64,000 bases of DNA from Microlunatus endophyticus (GTDB lineage Bacteria > Actinomycetota > Actinomycetes > Propionibacteriales > Propionibacteriaceae): NCBI RefSeq assembly GCF_014646195.1, contig NZ_BMMZ01000001.1, forward strand, positions 186,001 through 250,000, read 5' to 3'. Below are positions 27,416 through 36,444 of the stretch, in pieces (positions within the stretch are counted from its first letter, which is position 1; every line of letters begins with the position of its first letter). Position numbers and translations under genes: made by a program. The notes under the pieces were generated by a model. It was given only the letters and a program-made list of their open reading frames with translations, ran no database searches and had not been told where the DNA came from.

Positions 27416-28837
27416 TTACACGTCGTAGTAGAGCTCGAACTCGTGCGGGTGCGGACGCTGACGCAGGGCGTCGATCTCGACCTGCTTCAGCTCGATCCAA
27501 GTCTCGATCAGGTCGGAGGTGAAGACGTCGCCGGCCTGCAGGAACTCGTTGTCGGCCTCGAGCGCCTTCAGCACCGACGGGAGGTCGGCCGGGACGGTCG
27601 GCACCGACGCGTGCTCCTCGGGCGGCAGCTCGTAGAGGTCCTTGTCGATCGGGGCCATCGGCTCGATCTTGTTCTGGATGCCGTCGATACCGGCCAGCAG
27701 TAGGGCGGAGAACGCCAGGTACGGGTTGGACGACGGATCCGGGCAGCGGAACTCGACGCGCTTGGCCTTCGGGTTCGACCCGGTGATCGGGATCCGCATC
27801 GCGGCGGACCGGTTGCGCTGGCTGTAGACCAGGTTGACCGGCGCCTCGAAGCCGGGCACCAGACGGTGGTAGCTGTTGGCGGTCGGGTTGGTGAAGGCCA
27901 GCAGCGCCGGGGCGTGGGACAGGATGCCGCCGATGTACCAGCGGGCGAGGTCGGACAGGCCCGCGTAACCCGCCTCGTCGTAGAACAGCGGGTCGCCGCC
28001 CTTCCAGAGGCTGGAGTGCACGTGCATGCCGGAGCCGTTGTCACCGAAGATCGGCTTCGGCATGAAGGTCGCGGTCTTGCCGGCGGCCCAGGCCGTGTTC
28101 TTGATCAGATACTTGAACTTCTGTACGTCGTCACCGGCCGACAGCAGCGTGTTGAAGCGGTAGTTGATCTCCGCCTGACCGGCCGAGCCGACCTCGTGAT
28201 GGGCGCGCTCGACCAGCAGGCCCGAAGCCTCGAGATTGCGCACCATGTCGTCGCGCAGATCAGCGAAATGATCGACCGGCGGGACGGGGAAGTAGCCGCC
28301 CTTGTAGCGGACCTTGTAGCCGCGGTTCGCGCCGTCCTCCTCGCGACCGGTGTTCCACGCGGCCGCCTCGGAGTCGATCTGGTAATAGCCGGCGTTCTGC
28401 TTGGTCTCGAACCGGATGTCGTCGAAGATGTAGAACTCGGCCTCCGGCGCGAAGAACGCGGTGTCCCCGATGCCGGTCGACGCCAGGTAGGCCTCGGCCT
28501 TGCGGGCGATGTTGCGCGGATCCCGGCTGTACGGCTCCTTGGTCAGCGGGTCGTGCACGAAGAAGTTCAGCACCAACGTCTTGGACTTGCGGAACGGGTC
28601 CACATACGCCGTGGTGGGATCCGGCAGCAGCGCCATGTCGGACTCGTGGATCTTCTGGAATCCGCGGATCGACGAGCCGTCGAAGGCCAGCCCATCCTCG
28701 AACACCTCCGGACCGAACGAGCTGACCGGCACGGTGAAGTGCTGCATGATGCCGGGAAGGTCGCAGAAGCGGATGTCGACAGTCTCGACACCCTCATCCT
28801 TGACGTAGGCCAACAGATCGTCGGCGCCTTGGAACAT
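27416..28837 (-). CDS. glnA1: Glutamine synthetase GlnA1 (adenylylation-regulated type I)
   Basis: This is the main ammonium-assimilating glutamine synthetase. The 473-residue protein has [48 protein letters not shown] and the Arg-rich substrate segment [18 protein letters not shown]. The adenylylation loop [11 protein letters not shown] is intact, so Tyr402 should be the GlnE target. A GlnR-like box with correct spacing lies 70-107 bp upstream of the start, and a 15-bp terminator stem follows the stop. In other actinobacteria the gene is adjacent to glnE; here about 11 kb separates them. Confidence 0.97.
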   Translation of the reverse strand: MFQGADDLLAYVKDEGVETVDIRFCDLPGIMQHFTVPVSSFGPEVFEDGLAFDGSSIRGFQKIHESDMALLPDPTTAYVDPFRKSKTLVLNFFVHDPLTKEPYSRDPRNIARKAEAYLASTGIGDTAFFAPEAEFYIFDDIRFETKQNAGYYQIDSEAAAWNTGREEDGANRGYKVRYKGGYFPVPPVDHFADLRDDMVRNLEASGLLVERAHHEVGSAGQAEINYRFNTLLSAGDDVQKFKYLIKNTAWAAGKTATFMPKPIFGDNGSGMHVHSSLWKGGDPLFYDEAGYAGLSDLARWYIGGILSHAPALLAFTNPTANSYHRLVPGFEAPVNLVYSQRNRSAAMRIPITGSNPKAKRVEFRCPDPSSNPYLAFSALLLAGIDGIQNKIEPMAPIDKDLYELPPEEHASVPTVPADLPSVLKALEADNEFLQAGDVFTSDLIETWIELKQVEIDALRQRPHPHEFELYYDV

Positions 28838-28906
28838 GGATCCTCCGCAAGATTCGGTGACACAGCTTTGATGACACGGTGACGTCGCAGAGCCTAGGGC
28901 GAGGGG

Positions 28907-28944
28907 TTTTCCCGGCCGTTGCGGCTATGTTTCAGCGATGTTAC
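28907..28944 (-). promoter_or_regulatory. Candidate GlnR box upstream of glnA1
   Basis: On the minus strand the sequence reads GTAAC-N6-GAAAC-N6-GCAAC-N6-GAAAA. The known GlnR box is gTnAC-N6-GaAAC repeated with the same 6-base spacing; the first half is perfect and each site of the second half has one mismatch. The box lies 70-107 bp upstream of the glnA1 ATG, a suitable position for activation by GlnR at low nitrogen. No GlnR gene is in the window. Confidence 0.75.
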
Positions 28945-28980
28945 GCCAGCTGTGATCATCGGCTCAGCCGCCCGGCCCGG

Positions 28981-29352
28981 TCACTCCAGGAGCGGGCGGA
29001 TCTCGATCCCGGTGTAGTGGGCCATCGGGTGCTTGGCGGCGATCGTCCGGGCGACCTCGAGCGACGGCGCCTCGATCAGATCGAAACCTGCGATGTACTC
29101 CTTGGACTCCAGGAATGGACCGTCGGTGACCAGGATCTCGCCGTTGCGGACGCGTACGGTCTCGGTGTGGCCGTTGAGGGCGTTCCCGACGTGCCGCTTG
29201 CCGGCCCTGGCCGGGTCGCCGGTGTCGTACTCGTCCACCCAGACATCGACGTCGTCGCTCACCGGGTCGAGGGTGCCGGCCACGGTGCCGGCGTCGGCAG
29301 GTGTCGGGGTAGGGCGGCCCTGGGCTGCGCAGATCAGGAACAGGAACTTCAT
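28981..29352 (-). CDS. YCII-related (DGPF-domain) protein
   Basis: This 123-residue protein has the YCII/DGPF pattern: MKFLFLICAAQG at the start, VRNGEILVTDGPFLESKEYIAGFDLIEA in the middle and the C-terminal IEIRP strand. I start it at the ATG at 29352 because AAGGAG lies 8 bp upstream. Family members are small ferredoxin-like-fold proteins often encoded next to ECF sigma factors; none is adjacent here. No reaction is known. Its 3' end is 36 bp from the GlnR-like box of glnA1. Confidence 0.85.
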   Translation of the reverse strand: MKFLFLICAAQGRPTPTPADAGTVAGTLDPVSDDVDVWVDEYDTGDPARAGKRHVGNALNGHTETVRVRNGEILVTDGPFLESKEYIAGFDLIEAPSLEVARTIAAKHPMAHYTGIEIRPLLE

Positions 29353-29668
29353 CGTTGTTCTCCTTGGTGAGACGTTCGGCCGGCGGCCGCTACACCTGCT
29401 GTACGAAACCGAGCGCGTCATTCGACAATTCAGGTTAAGATCTCCGATCGTGATGTCCTCCCGTACTAACTAGGTCTTCGGACCGGCTCCGGACAGCGGA
29501 TCGCGTGATCCGCCGGTCGTGCCTGCCCGAATCTCACCGTCGATTCACGCGGCCTGAGCCCCTCCGGAGATCCGTCGCTGTCCAGCAGCGACGCGTAGTA
29601 GCGACCACATCATGATGTGACCGATTCCCAGCTCGGCGCCGCCAATCAGTGCGAGCGAAGGAATCATC
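29353..29668. other. 316-bp gene-free region rich in hairpins
   Basis: This is the divergent gap between the YCII-like gene and the ABC exporter operon. I see no open frame with coding character. It holds GGTC-TTCG-GACC (29473-29484), a tetraloop hairpin; GCGGATC/GATCCGC (29496-29513) inside an outer GACCGG/CCGGTC pairing (29481-29486 with 29513-29518); CGTCGCTG/CAGCGACG (29573-29593); and the palindrome CACATCATGATGTG (29606-29619). As the flanking genes both start here, the hairpins belong to a leader or a separate RNA rather than to a gene-end terminator. Confidence 0.55.
29606..29619. promoter_or_regulatory. 14-bp palindrome, candidate operator of the ABC exporter operon
   Basis: CACATCATGATGTG is a perfect palindrome ending 49 bp before the ATG of the ABC ATPase gene. 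Size, symmetry and AT-richness against the local background suit a dimeric repressor site. The regulator is unknown and no regulator gene is adjacent. Confidence 0.45.
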
Positions 29669-30592
29669 ATGCCTGTTATCCATGCGTCCGGTCTGACCAA
29701 GACCTATCGCTTCCATCGGTCCCGTGTCGGCTTGGGCGGGGCGATCACCGATCTGTTCCGCCGTCGGTACGACACCCGGGTCGCCGTTGCTGATCTCGAT
29801 CTGCGGATCGACGAGGGCGAGTTCGTCGGCCTGCTCGGCCGCAACGGCGCCGGCAAGACGACGACGCTGAAGATGTTCTCCGGGCTGCTCCGGCCGAGCG
29901 CGGGAGCGTTGGATGTGCTCGGCCACCAGCCGTCCGCGCGCCGGTTCGAGTATCTCCGCCAGATCGCGGTCGTGCTCGGCAGCAAGTCGATGTTGTGGTG
30001 GGACGTCTCCACCCGGGCGAGTCTTGATCTCCATCAGGCGATCTACGACCTGCCCCGGCCGATGTATGCCGAGAGCGTTGATCAACTCGCCGGCCTGCTG
30101 GAGCTCTCGGACGTGATCGACATCCCGGTGCGCCAGCTGTCCCTGGGCCAGCGGATGAAATGCGAACTGGCGGTCGCCCTGGTGCACCAGCCGAAGCTGC
30201 TGTTCCTGGACGAGCCGACCATCGGACTCGATGTGGTCTCCAAGGCGGCCGTCCGACGGTTTCTTGCCAAGATCAACTCCGAGTACGGGATCACGGTCGT
30301 GTTGACCAGCCACGATATGGACGACGTCTCCGAGCTGTGCCGGCGGCTGGTGCTGATCGATCATGGATCGCTGCAGTTCGACGGCACCCCGGACGAGTTG
30401 GTCCGACAGACCAGACCACGCAAGCGGATCACTCTGACCTATGCCGGACCGCCGGGTCAGGTCGAGTTGGAGGTCGACCGCGAGGACACCCAGCGGGTGT
30501 TGGCCGAAGCGGCCGGCCGAGGAGAGTTGCTGGACCTCGAGGTCCGCGACGCCGACCTGGACGATGTGATGCAGGCGGTGATGGGCGCATGA
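29669..30592 (+). CDS. ABC transporter ATP-binding protein (ABC-2 exporter)
   Basis: The 307-residue ATPase has Walker A GRNGAGKTTTLK, signature LSLGQRMKCELA, Walker B LLFLDEPTIGLD and the H-loop TSHDM, in the order of drug- or polysaccharide-type exporters. It overlaps the first permease gene by 4 bp (ATGA), and that gene overlaps the second in the same way, so this is a tight three-gene operon. SERP of the substrate is not possible from sequence. The leader upstream contains several hairpins and a palindrome. Confidence 0.92.
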   Translation: MPVIHASGLTKTYRFHRSRVGLGGAITDLFRRRYDTRVAVADLDLRIDEGEFVGLLGRNGAGKTTTLKMFSGLLRPSAGALDVLGHQPSARRFEYLRQIAVVLGSKSMLWWDVSTRASLDLHQAIYDLPRPMYAESVDQLAGLLELSDVIDIPVRQLSLGQRMKCELAVALVHQPKLLFLDEPTIGLDVVSKAAVRRFLAKINSEYGITVVLTSHDMDDVSELCRRLVLIDHGSLQFDGTPDELVRQTRPRKRITLTYAGPPGQVELEVDREDTQRVLAEAAGRGELLDLEVRDADLDDVMQAVMGA

Positions 30593-31401
30593 TCGTCGAG
30601 CTGCGACGACACGGTCGGGTCTTCAACAAGCTGCTCGTGCTGAATCTGTCGGCGTCCTTCAGCTACCGCGGCGAGATGTTCCTGTGGCAGGTCGGCAACG
30701 TCCTGGTGCCGTTGATCTCGCTGTTCGTCTGGCAGGCGGCGGTCGCCTCCGGCGCACAATTGCCGATCACCGGGCGGTACCTGACGGCGTACTTCGTGTT
30801 GATCTCGATCATCAACATGCTGACCAATTCCTGGACCGCGTACTTCCTGGCCGAGGAGATCCGCGACGGCGGTCTGAATCGCTATCTCTGTCGGGCGACC
30901 TCGACCCACATCAACGCCCTGGCCAACAACGTCGGGGAGAAGGTCGTCAAACTGATCTTGCTGGTGCCGATGGTCGCCGTGCTGGCCCTTGTGCTGGGTG
31001 ATCAGTTCGAGTTGCCACGGTCGGTGTGGCGCTGGTTGCTCGCCTTCGGCTGCCTGATCATATCCGCCTTCATGACCTGGCTGCTGGACGTGATGATCGG
31101 CTCGTTGGCCTTCTGGTTCGCCGACGTGAACGGTTTCCTGCGGGCATCGGAGGTGATCGTCCCGCTGCTGTCCGGGGCGGTCATCCCGCTGGCGCTGTTG
31201 CCCCAGGCCTTTCGCGGTCTCGGGCAGGTGCAGCCGTTCCGTTTCCTGGTCTCGTTCCCGCTGGAAGTACTGCTGGGCAACGTTTCCGGCGGCCTGGCAC
31301 TCGGGTTGGCCTACCAGCTGGGCTGGTTGATGATCTTCGCTGCGGTGGCCCGGCTGGTCTGGTGGCTCGGCATCCGCAGCTATTCGGCGGCGGGGGCATG
31401 A
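30589..31401 (+). CDS. ABC-2 family permease (DUF990-like), first subunit
   Basis: The 270-residue protein has about six hydrophobic segments and the family pattern SASFSYRGEMFLWQVGN, NSWTAYFLAEEIRDGGLNRYL and GAVIPLALLPQAFRGLGQVQPF of the ABC2_membrane_6 family. Its ATG overlaps the ATPase stop (ATGA at 30589-30592). With the next gene it should form a heterodimeric membrane domain for the ATPase. Export rather than import is expected because no binding protein is present. Confidence 0.88.
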   Translation: MIVELRRHGRVFNKLLVLNLSASFSYRGEMFLWQVGNVLVPLISLFVWQAAVASGAQLPITGRYLTAYFVLISIINMLTNSWTAYFLAEEIRDGGLNRYLCRATSTHINALANNVGEKVVKLILLVPMVAVLALVLGDQFELPRSVWRWLLAFGCLIISAFMTWLLDVMIGSLAFWFADVNGFLRASEVIVPLLSGAVIPLALLPQAFRGLGQVQPFRFLVSFPLEVLLGNVSGGLALGLAYQLGWLMIFAAVARLVWWLGIRSYSAAGA

Positions 31402-32204
31402 TCATGCAACAAGCTCTGAAGCACGGTTTGCGAGTCGGGCGGGCGGTGGTGGCGATGGCGCTGATCCGAGAGGCACAGTTCCGGGCCCAGGCGTGGACCA
31501 CGATCATTGTCGGCCTGGTCGAGGTGGTCGCCGAGGTGGCGCCGGTGCTGGTGATCTTCAGCCACTCCAGCCGGGTCAACGGGTGGGACGCCGGTCTGGT
31601 GATCGCGATCGCCGGTGTCGCAGAGGTGATGACCTCGTTGTTGGCCACCTTCATTGCGCCGAACCAGTCCAAGATGACTGACTACATCCGTGGCGGCCAA
31701 CTGGATCTGATCTTGATAAGGCCGGTTGCCAGCCAGCCGTTCGCGGCGCTGCGCTGGGTGCAGCCGGCCGAGGCGTGGGGGGTCCTGACCGGGACCGCAC
31801 TGACGATCATCGGACTGTCGGCCTCCGAGGTGCCCGTCCGACCGGAGTTGATCATCGCTGCGGTGCCGGGCTTCCTGCTCGGCCTCGTCGCGGTTGCGCT
31901 GGTGTGGACCAATCTCGGTTATCTCGCATTCTGGTTGACTTCGGTCGCAGCGCTCGGAGAGCTGTTCTCGGCGCTACTGACCGCGGGCAAGTATCCGCTG
32001 GCGTTCTTTCCCCGAGCGGTGCGCGTGATCATGCTCTCGCTGCTGCCGCTCGGCCTCGCGACGACGATCCCGGTGCAGCTGCTGACCGGCGGCGTACGGC
32101 CGCGACTGCTGCTCTACGGGGTGGGGCTGGTCGTTCTGCTGGCGATCATCACCCGGGTGCACTGGTTGGCCGGGATGCGCCGCTACAGCAGCGCCAGCTC
32201 GTGA
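31398..32204 (+). CDS. ABC-2 family permease (DUF990-like), second subunit
   Basis: This 268-residue partner permease has AWTTIIVGLVEVVAEVAPVLVIF, RGGQLDLILIRPVASQPFA and PLAFFPRAVRVIMLSLLPLGLATTIPVQLL, characteristic of the same family. The start overlaps the previous stop by 4 bp. It ends 9 bp from the convergent esterase gene. Function as in the partner subunit; substrate unknown. Confidence 0.88.
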   Translation: MIMQQALKHGLRVGRAVVAMALIREAQFRAQAWTTIIVGLVEVVAEVAPVLVIFSHSSRVNGWDAGLVIAIAGVAEVMTSLLATFIAPNQSKMTDYIRGGQLDLILIRPVASQPFAALRWVQPAEAWGVLTGTALTIIGLSASEVPVRPELIIAAVPGFLLGLVAVALVWTNLGYLAFWLTSVAALGELFSALLTAGKYPLAFFPRAVRVIMLSLLPLGLATTIPVQLLTGGVRPRLLLYGVGLVVLLAIITRVHWLAGMRRYSSASS

Positions 32205-32213
32205 GCTCCCGGG

Positions 32214-33158
32214 TCAGGGCCGTTTGACGTGGGTGTTGCAGAAGGCGATGTAGTGCCGCCAGTCCTCGGCTGTCAGCCCGTGGCCGCCGGGACGTAGGTG
32301 GAATCCGACCGGGCCACTGCCGCCGTTGCGCTGTCGGGCCGAGCGCACGGCCAGGAACTCGCCGTCGGGGTCGGCCCAGGTGTCCTCGGAGCCGCTGCCG
32401 ACGTAGACCGGCCGCGGGGCGATCGAGGCGAGCAGCTCGTCCTGGTCGACCGGCAGTTCATCGTCCCGGTCGGCGAAGTCGGCGTAGCCGGGGGTGAACC
32501 AGTAGCCGAAGCGGCCGGTGATCGCGGCGATGTCCTCGGTGCCCTCGGCGCGGTGGGTGTGCAGCGAATCGCCGCTGCAGCCGGCCGCATTGCTGATCAC
32601 GGCGGCGAATCCCTGGTCCTGGGCCGCCGACCAGAGCGCGGCCTTGCCCATCCGGGAGTGCCCGATCGCGATCACCTGGTCGCTGCGGATGTGGGGCAGG
32701 TTCGCCAGCTCGCGGCGTACCACGCTGAGCCCCCAGGCCCAGACCCCGATCGTCCCCCAGGGCGCCTCGGCCGGCGGGTCCGGAAGAATCCGTCGTACGC
32801 CCTCGGCCGCACCGTCGGCACGGTCCGGTTCGAAGGCATCCGCGTGCACGGTCGCCAGGCCGTAGCCGTTGCGTAGCAACAGGTCGATCGGGAAGGTCGC
32901 CAGGACGTCGTCGTTGCCGTTGAAATTCAGGCAGCTGAAGACCGGCGACCGGTCGGTGTTCGGAAGGCAGAGCAGCAGCTCGACCAGATGCCGGCCGCGT
33001 TCGGTGCTGATGATCAACTCGTGCCGGCTTCGGCTGCCGGCACCAAGGGTGACCGGCTGGTCCAGCGCGCGGAGTTCGACAGCCGGCTCCGCCTGCGGTG
33101 CGATCCCGTAGACGTACCGGCCGAAATCGTCGATCACCCTTGTCTGCTCGATGGTCAC
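32214..33158 (-). CDS. CE15-like alpha/beta-hydrolase (glucuronoyl esterase family)
   Basis: The 314-residue protein matches bacterial CE15 enzymes in several places: CLNFNGNDDV, WGTIGVWAWGLSVVRRELAN, the nucleophile in GHSRMGKAALWSAAQD, NAAGCSGD, DDELPVDQDELLASIAPRPVYV followed by SGSEDTWADPDGEF, and a C-terminal His in RPGGHGLTAEDW. CE15 enzymes hydrolyse 4-O-methyl-glucuronoyl esters between lignin and xylan. No signal peptide is visible, so this one should be cytoplasmic and may act on a smaller imported ester. The GTG start at 33158 overlaps the oxidase stop by 4 bp (GTGA), so the two are coupled. Confidence 0.82.
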   Translation of the reverse strand: MTIEQTRVIDDFGRYVYGIAPQAEPAVELRALDQPVTLGAGSRSRHELIISTERGRHLVELLLCLPNTDRSPVFSCLNFNGNDDVLATFPIDLLLRNGYGLATVHADAFEPDRADGAAEGVRRILPDPPAEAPWGTIGVWAWGLSVVRRELANLPHIRSDQVIAIGHSRMGKAALWSAAQDQGFAAVISNAAGCSGDSLHTHRAEGTEDIAAITGRFGYWFTPGYADFADRDDELPVDQDELLASIAPRPVYVGSGSEDTWADPDGEFLAVRSARQRNGGSGPVGFHLRPGGHGLTAEDWRHYIAFCNTHVKRP

Positions 33159-34537
33159 AGCACTGCTCCCGGGTTCATGATGCCCTGGGGATCGACGGCG
33201 TCCTTGATCTTGGTGCTGAGGGCCATCACCTCGGGGCCGAGCTGATCGGGCAGCGCGGCCTTCTTGAGCCGGCCGACGCCGTGCTCGCCGGTGATCGTCC
33301 CATTCAGGCTGATCGCCAGCGCCATCACCTGGTCGAAGGCCTGTTGCGCTGCCTCGCGGGCACCGGGCCGGCCCGGGTCGTAGATGATATTGGGGTGGGT
33401 ATTGCCGTCCCCGGCGTGCGCAACCACCGGGATCATGGTGCCGGTGCGCTCGGCGATCGCCGCGATCCCGGTCACCAGGTCGGGCAGCAGCGGCACGGCG
33501 ACCCCGACGTCCTCCAGCATCAGCGACCCAGCCCGTTCCATGGCGGGGAAGCTGGCCCGGCGGGCCGCCACGAAGAGCTCGCCCTCGTCCGGGTCGTCGG
33601 TTACGAAGCACTCCAGTGCGCCGAGGTCGGCGCACACCTTCTCCATGATCGCGATCTCGAAGGAGCGGGCCGGCCCGGGCGCATCGGACTGGGCGATCAA
33701 CATCGCGCCGGCCTCCCGGTCCAGCCCGGCATGCAGATAGTCCTCGATCAGGTTGATCGACGGCCCGTCCATGAATTCCAGCATCGATGGCCGGATCTGC
33801 GCGCACATCCCGACCACCGCATCGGCCGCGGTCCTGATGTCGGCGAAGGTCGCGACCAGGGTGGCCTTCTCAGCCTGCTGTGGCACCAGTCGCAGGATGG
33901 CACGGGTGATCACTCCGAGGGTGCCTTCGCTGCCGACAAAGAGTTTCAGCAGCGACAGCCCGGCGACGTCCTTGACCTGGGTGCCGCCGAGCCGGACCCG
34001 TGAGCCGTCGGGCAGCACCACATCCAGGCCGAGCACGTAGTCGGTGGTGACGCCGTACTTCACGCAACACAGCCCGCCGGCATTGGTGGCCAGATTGCCG
34101 CCGATCGAACAGATCTCGTACGACGCCGGGTCCGGGGGATACCAGAGCCCGGCCTCGGCTGCAGCGGCCTTCACCTCGGCGTTCAGCGCACCCGGTTCGA
34201 CGATCGCCACCCGGGCGGCGGCGTCGATGCTGACGCTGCGCATCCGCTCGGTGCTGATCACCAGTCCCTGCTCGACCGCCGTCGAGCCGCCGGAGAGGCC
34301 GGTGCCGGCACCGCGCGGCACCACCGGCACGCGGTTGGCGGCCGCCCACCGGACCGCCGCCTGCACCTGTTCGGCATTCTCTGCCCGGACGACCGCCAGC
34401 GGCATTCCGGCGTGCTCGTCCTGGGCCCAGTCGCGCCGGTAGCGGTCCATCACCCCGGGAGCAGTCGTGACGACGTCCGGGCCGAGTTCAGCGGCCAGCT
34501 CGTCGATCGCCGGTGCATCCGGGGCGGCACTGCTCAT
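33155..34537 (-). CDS. FAD-linked oxidase, GlcD-like
   Basis: The 460-residue protein has the FAD_binding_4 pattern: VPVVPRGAGTGLSGGSTAVEQGLVIS, ICSIGGNLATNAGGLCCVKYGVT and GSEGTLGVITRAILRLVP, and the C-terminal FAD-oxidase motif VVAHAGDGNTHPNI with TGEHGVGRLKK. These features fit glycolate oxidase subunit GlcD or D-2-hydroxyacid dehydrogenases. No GlcE or GlcF partner is adjacent, so a D-lactate- or 2-hydroxyacid-type enzyme is also possible. I take the ATG at 34537 over a TTG at 34546. It is divergent from the ABC-F gene with 23 bp between starts and is coupled to the esterase. Confidence 0.9.
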   Translation of the reverse strand: MSSAAPDAPAIDELAAELGPDVVTTAPGVMDRYRRDWAQDEHAGMPLAVVRAENAEQVQAAVRWAAANRVPVVPRGAGTGLSGGSTAVEQGLVISTERMRSVSIDAAARVAIVEPGALNAEVKAAAAEAGLWYPPDPASYEICSIGGNLATNAGGLCCVKYGVTTDYVLGLDVVLPDGSRVRLGGTQVKDVAGLSLLKLFVGSEGTLGVITRAILRLVPQQAEKATLVATFADIRTAADAVVGMCAQIRPSMLEFMDGPSINLIEDYLHAGLDREAGAMLIAQSDAPGPARSFEIAIMEKVCADLGALECFVTDDPDEGELFVAARRASFPAMERAGSLMLEDVGVAVPLLPDLVTGIAAIAERTGTMIPVVAHAGDGNTHPNIIYDPGRPGAREAAQQAFDQVMALAISLNGTITGEHGVGRLKKAALPDQLGPEVMALSTKIKDAVDPQGIMNPGAVL

Positions 34538-34560
34538 GGCGGTCAAACTACTCTGGTGCG

Positions 34561-36378
34561 GTGGTTCATCTGCTGGGCACCCAGGCCGTCGGTCTCGACT
34601 TCCCGACCCGGTCGATCTTCCGTTCGCTGACGGTCGGCATCAACTCCGGTGATCGGATCGGTGTGGTCGGTCGCAACGGCGACGGCAAGTCGACGCTGCT
34701 GCGCCTGCTGGCCGGTCGGCTGCGCCCCGACACCGGAGAGGTGATCCCGCGCCGGGACCTGCGGCTGGGCATGCTGGACCAGGCCGACACGATCGACTCC
34801 GCGGCCACCATCCGGCAGGTGGTGGTCGGCGACCGGCCGGACCACGAATGGGCCTCCGACGCCCGGATCCGGGACGTGATCGGCGGGCTGCTCTCGGATC
34901 TGGATTTCGACGCGGTCACCGGCACGCTGTCCGGCGGCCAGCGGCGCCGGGTCGCGCTGGCAGCGCTGCTGACCGGCGACGACGATGTGCTGTTCCTCGA
35001 CGAGCCGACGAACCACCTGGACATCGAGGGCATCGGCTGGCTGGCCGATCACCTCAACCGGCGCTGGCGTCCAGGTGACGGCGGCCTGGTGGTGGTCACC
35101 CACGATCGGTGGTTCCTGGACGCGGTCTGCACGCTGACCTGGGAGGTGCACGACCAGACCGTCGAGCCGTTCGAGGGCGGCTACGCGGCGTACGTGCTGC
35201 AGCGGGTCGAGCGCGACAGGCTGGCCGCCGTGGCCGAGGACAAGCGGCAGAACCTGATGCGCAAGGAGCTCGCCTGGCTGCGCCGCGGCGCTCCGGCGCG
35301 GACATCCAAGCCGCGGTTCCGGATCGACGCGGCCAACCAGCTGATCGCCAATGAGCCGCCCGTCCGCGATTCCGTACGCCTGCAGCAGCTCGCCACCGCC
35401 CGGTTGGGCAAGGACGTCATCGACCTGCTCGATGTCTCGGTCGGCTACGACGGCCGCGAGGTGCTGACCGATGTCGAGTGGCGGATCGCGCCGGGCGAGC
35501 GCAGCGGCATCCTCGGCCCCAACGGCGCCGGCAAGACGACCCTGCTGAAGTTGATCACCGGTGCGCTCGAACCTGATCATGGTCGGGTCAAGCGCGGCAA
35601 GACCGTCCGGACTGCGGTGTTGAGCCAGCAGCTGGGCGAGCTGGCCGAATTCGATCACCTCCGGGTACGGGAACTGCTGGCCACCAAGAGAACCGAGTAC
35701 GTCGCCGGTGGCAGGGAGTTGACACCGGCGCAACTACTGGAGCAGCTCGGATTCCCCACTGCGCTGCTGTCGACGCCGATCAAGGATCTCTCCGGCGGGC
35801 AGCGGCGTCGCCTGCAACTGCTGATGATCCTGCTCGACGAGCCCAACGTGCTGGTGCTCGACGAGCCGACCAACGACCTCGACACCGACATGCTGGCAGC
35901 GATGGAGGACCTGCTGGACTCCTGGCCCGGGGCGCTGCTGGTCGCCACCCATGATCGTTATCTGCTGGAGCGCGTTACCGACCAGCAGTACGCGATCCTG
36001 GACGGCCGGCTGCGGCATCTGCCCGGCGGAGTCGATCAATACCTGCAACTGGTTGCCGCTCGCCCTGCGACCGGTTCCGGATCCGGCCTGATGGGGTCGC
36101 CGGCCAGCCGCGCGGTGCCGACCGAGGGCTCCGGGTCGCAACCGCGGATCTCCGCGGCCGAATCCAGGGCGATCGGCAAGGAGATCGCGGCCATCGAGCG
36201 GCGAATGTCGCGGCTGCAGGACGAGATCGCCCGGTTGGAGCGGGACATGGCCGACGGGATGGTGGACGCCGACTACGTCCGGCTGGCGGCCCAGGGCGGG
36301 CAGCTCAACGGACTCCGCGCCGAAGTCGCCGGCCTGGAGGATCGTTGGCTGGAGCTGTCCGCCGCCGCGGAGGTCTGA
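34561..36378 (+). CDS. ABC-F family ATPase (Uup/EttA-like)
   Basis: The 605-residue protein has two ABC domains and no membrane segment. Domain 1 has GRNGDGKSTLLRL, LSGGQRRRVAL and LFLDEPTNHLD; domain 2 has GPNGAGKTTLLKL, LSGGQRRRLQLL and LVLDEPTNDLD. A linker and a C-terminal coiled coil (about 540-605) follow, as in Uup-like members. ABC-F proteins act on ribosomes in translation or antibiotic protection; which applies here is not evident. The start is GTG at 34561. Confidence 0.92.
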   Translation: MVHLLGTQAVGLDFPTRSIFRSLTVGINSGDRIGVVGRNGDGKSTLLRLLAGRLRPDTGEVIPRRDLRLGMLDQADTIDSAATIRQVVVGDRPDHEWASDARIRDVIGGLLSDLDFDAVTGTLSGGQRRRVALAALLTGDDDVLFLDEPTNHLDIEGIGWLADHLNRRWRPGDGGLVVVTHDRWFLDAVCTLTWEVHDQTVEPFEGGYAAYVLQRVERDRLAAVAEDKRQNLMRKELAWLRRGAPARTSKPRFRIDAANQLIANEPPVRDSVRLQQLATARLGKDVIDLLDVSVGYDGREVLTDVEWRIAPGERSGILGPNGAGKTTLLKLITGALEPDHGRVKRGKTVRTAVLSQQLGELAEFDHLRVRELLATKRTEYVAGGRELTPAQLLEQLGFPTALLSTPIKDLSGGQRRRLQLLMILLDEPNVLVLDEPTNDLDTDMLAAMEDLLDSWPGALLVATHDRYLLERVTDQQYAILDGRLRHLPGGVDQYLQLVAARPATGSGSGLMGSPASRAVPTEGSGSQPRISAAESRAIGKEIAAIERRMSRLQDEIARLERDMADGMVDADYVRLAAQGGQLNGLRAEVAGLEDRWLELSAAAEV

Positions 36379-36444
36379 CCTGTGCGGCTCGCCGGGTAAG
36401 GTAGTTCGGCAGCAGAATCTGATACCGAGGAGTCCGCCGTCGAC

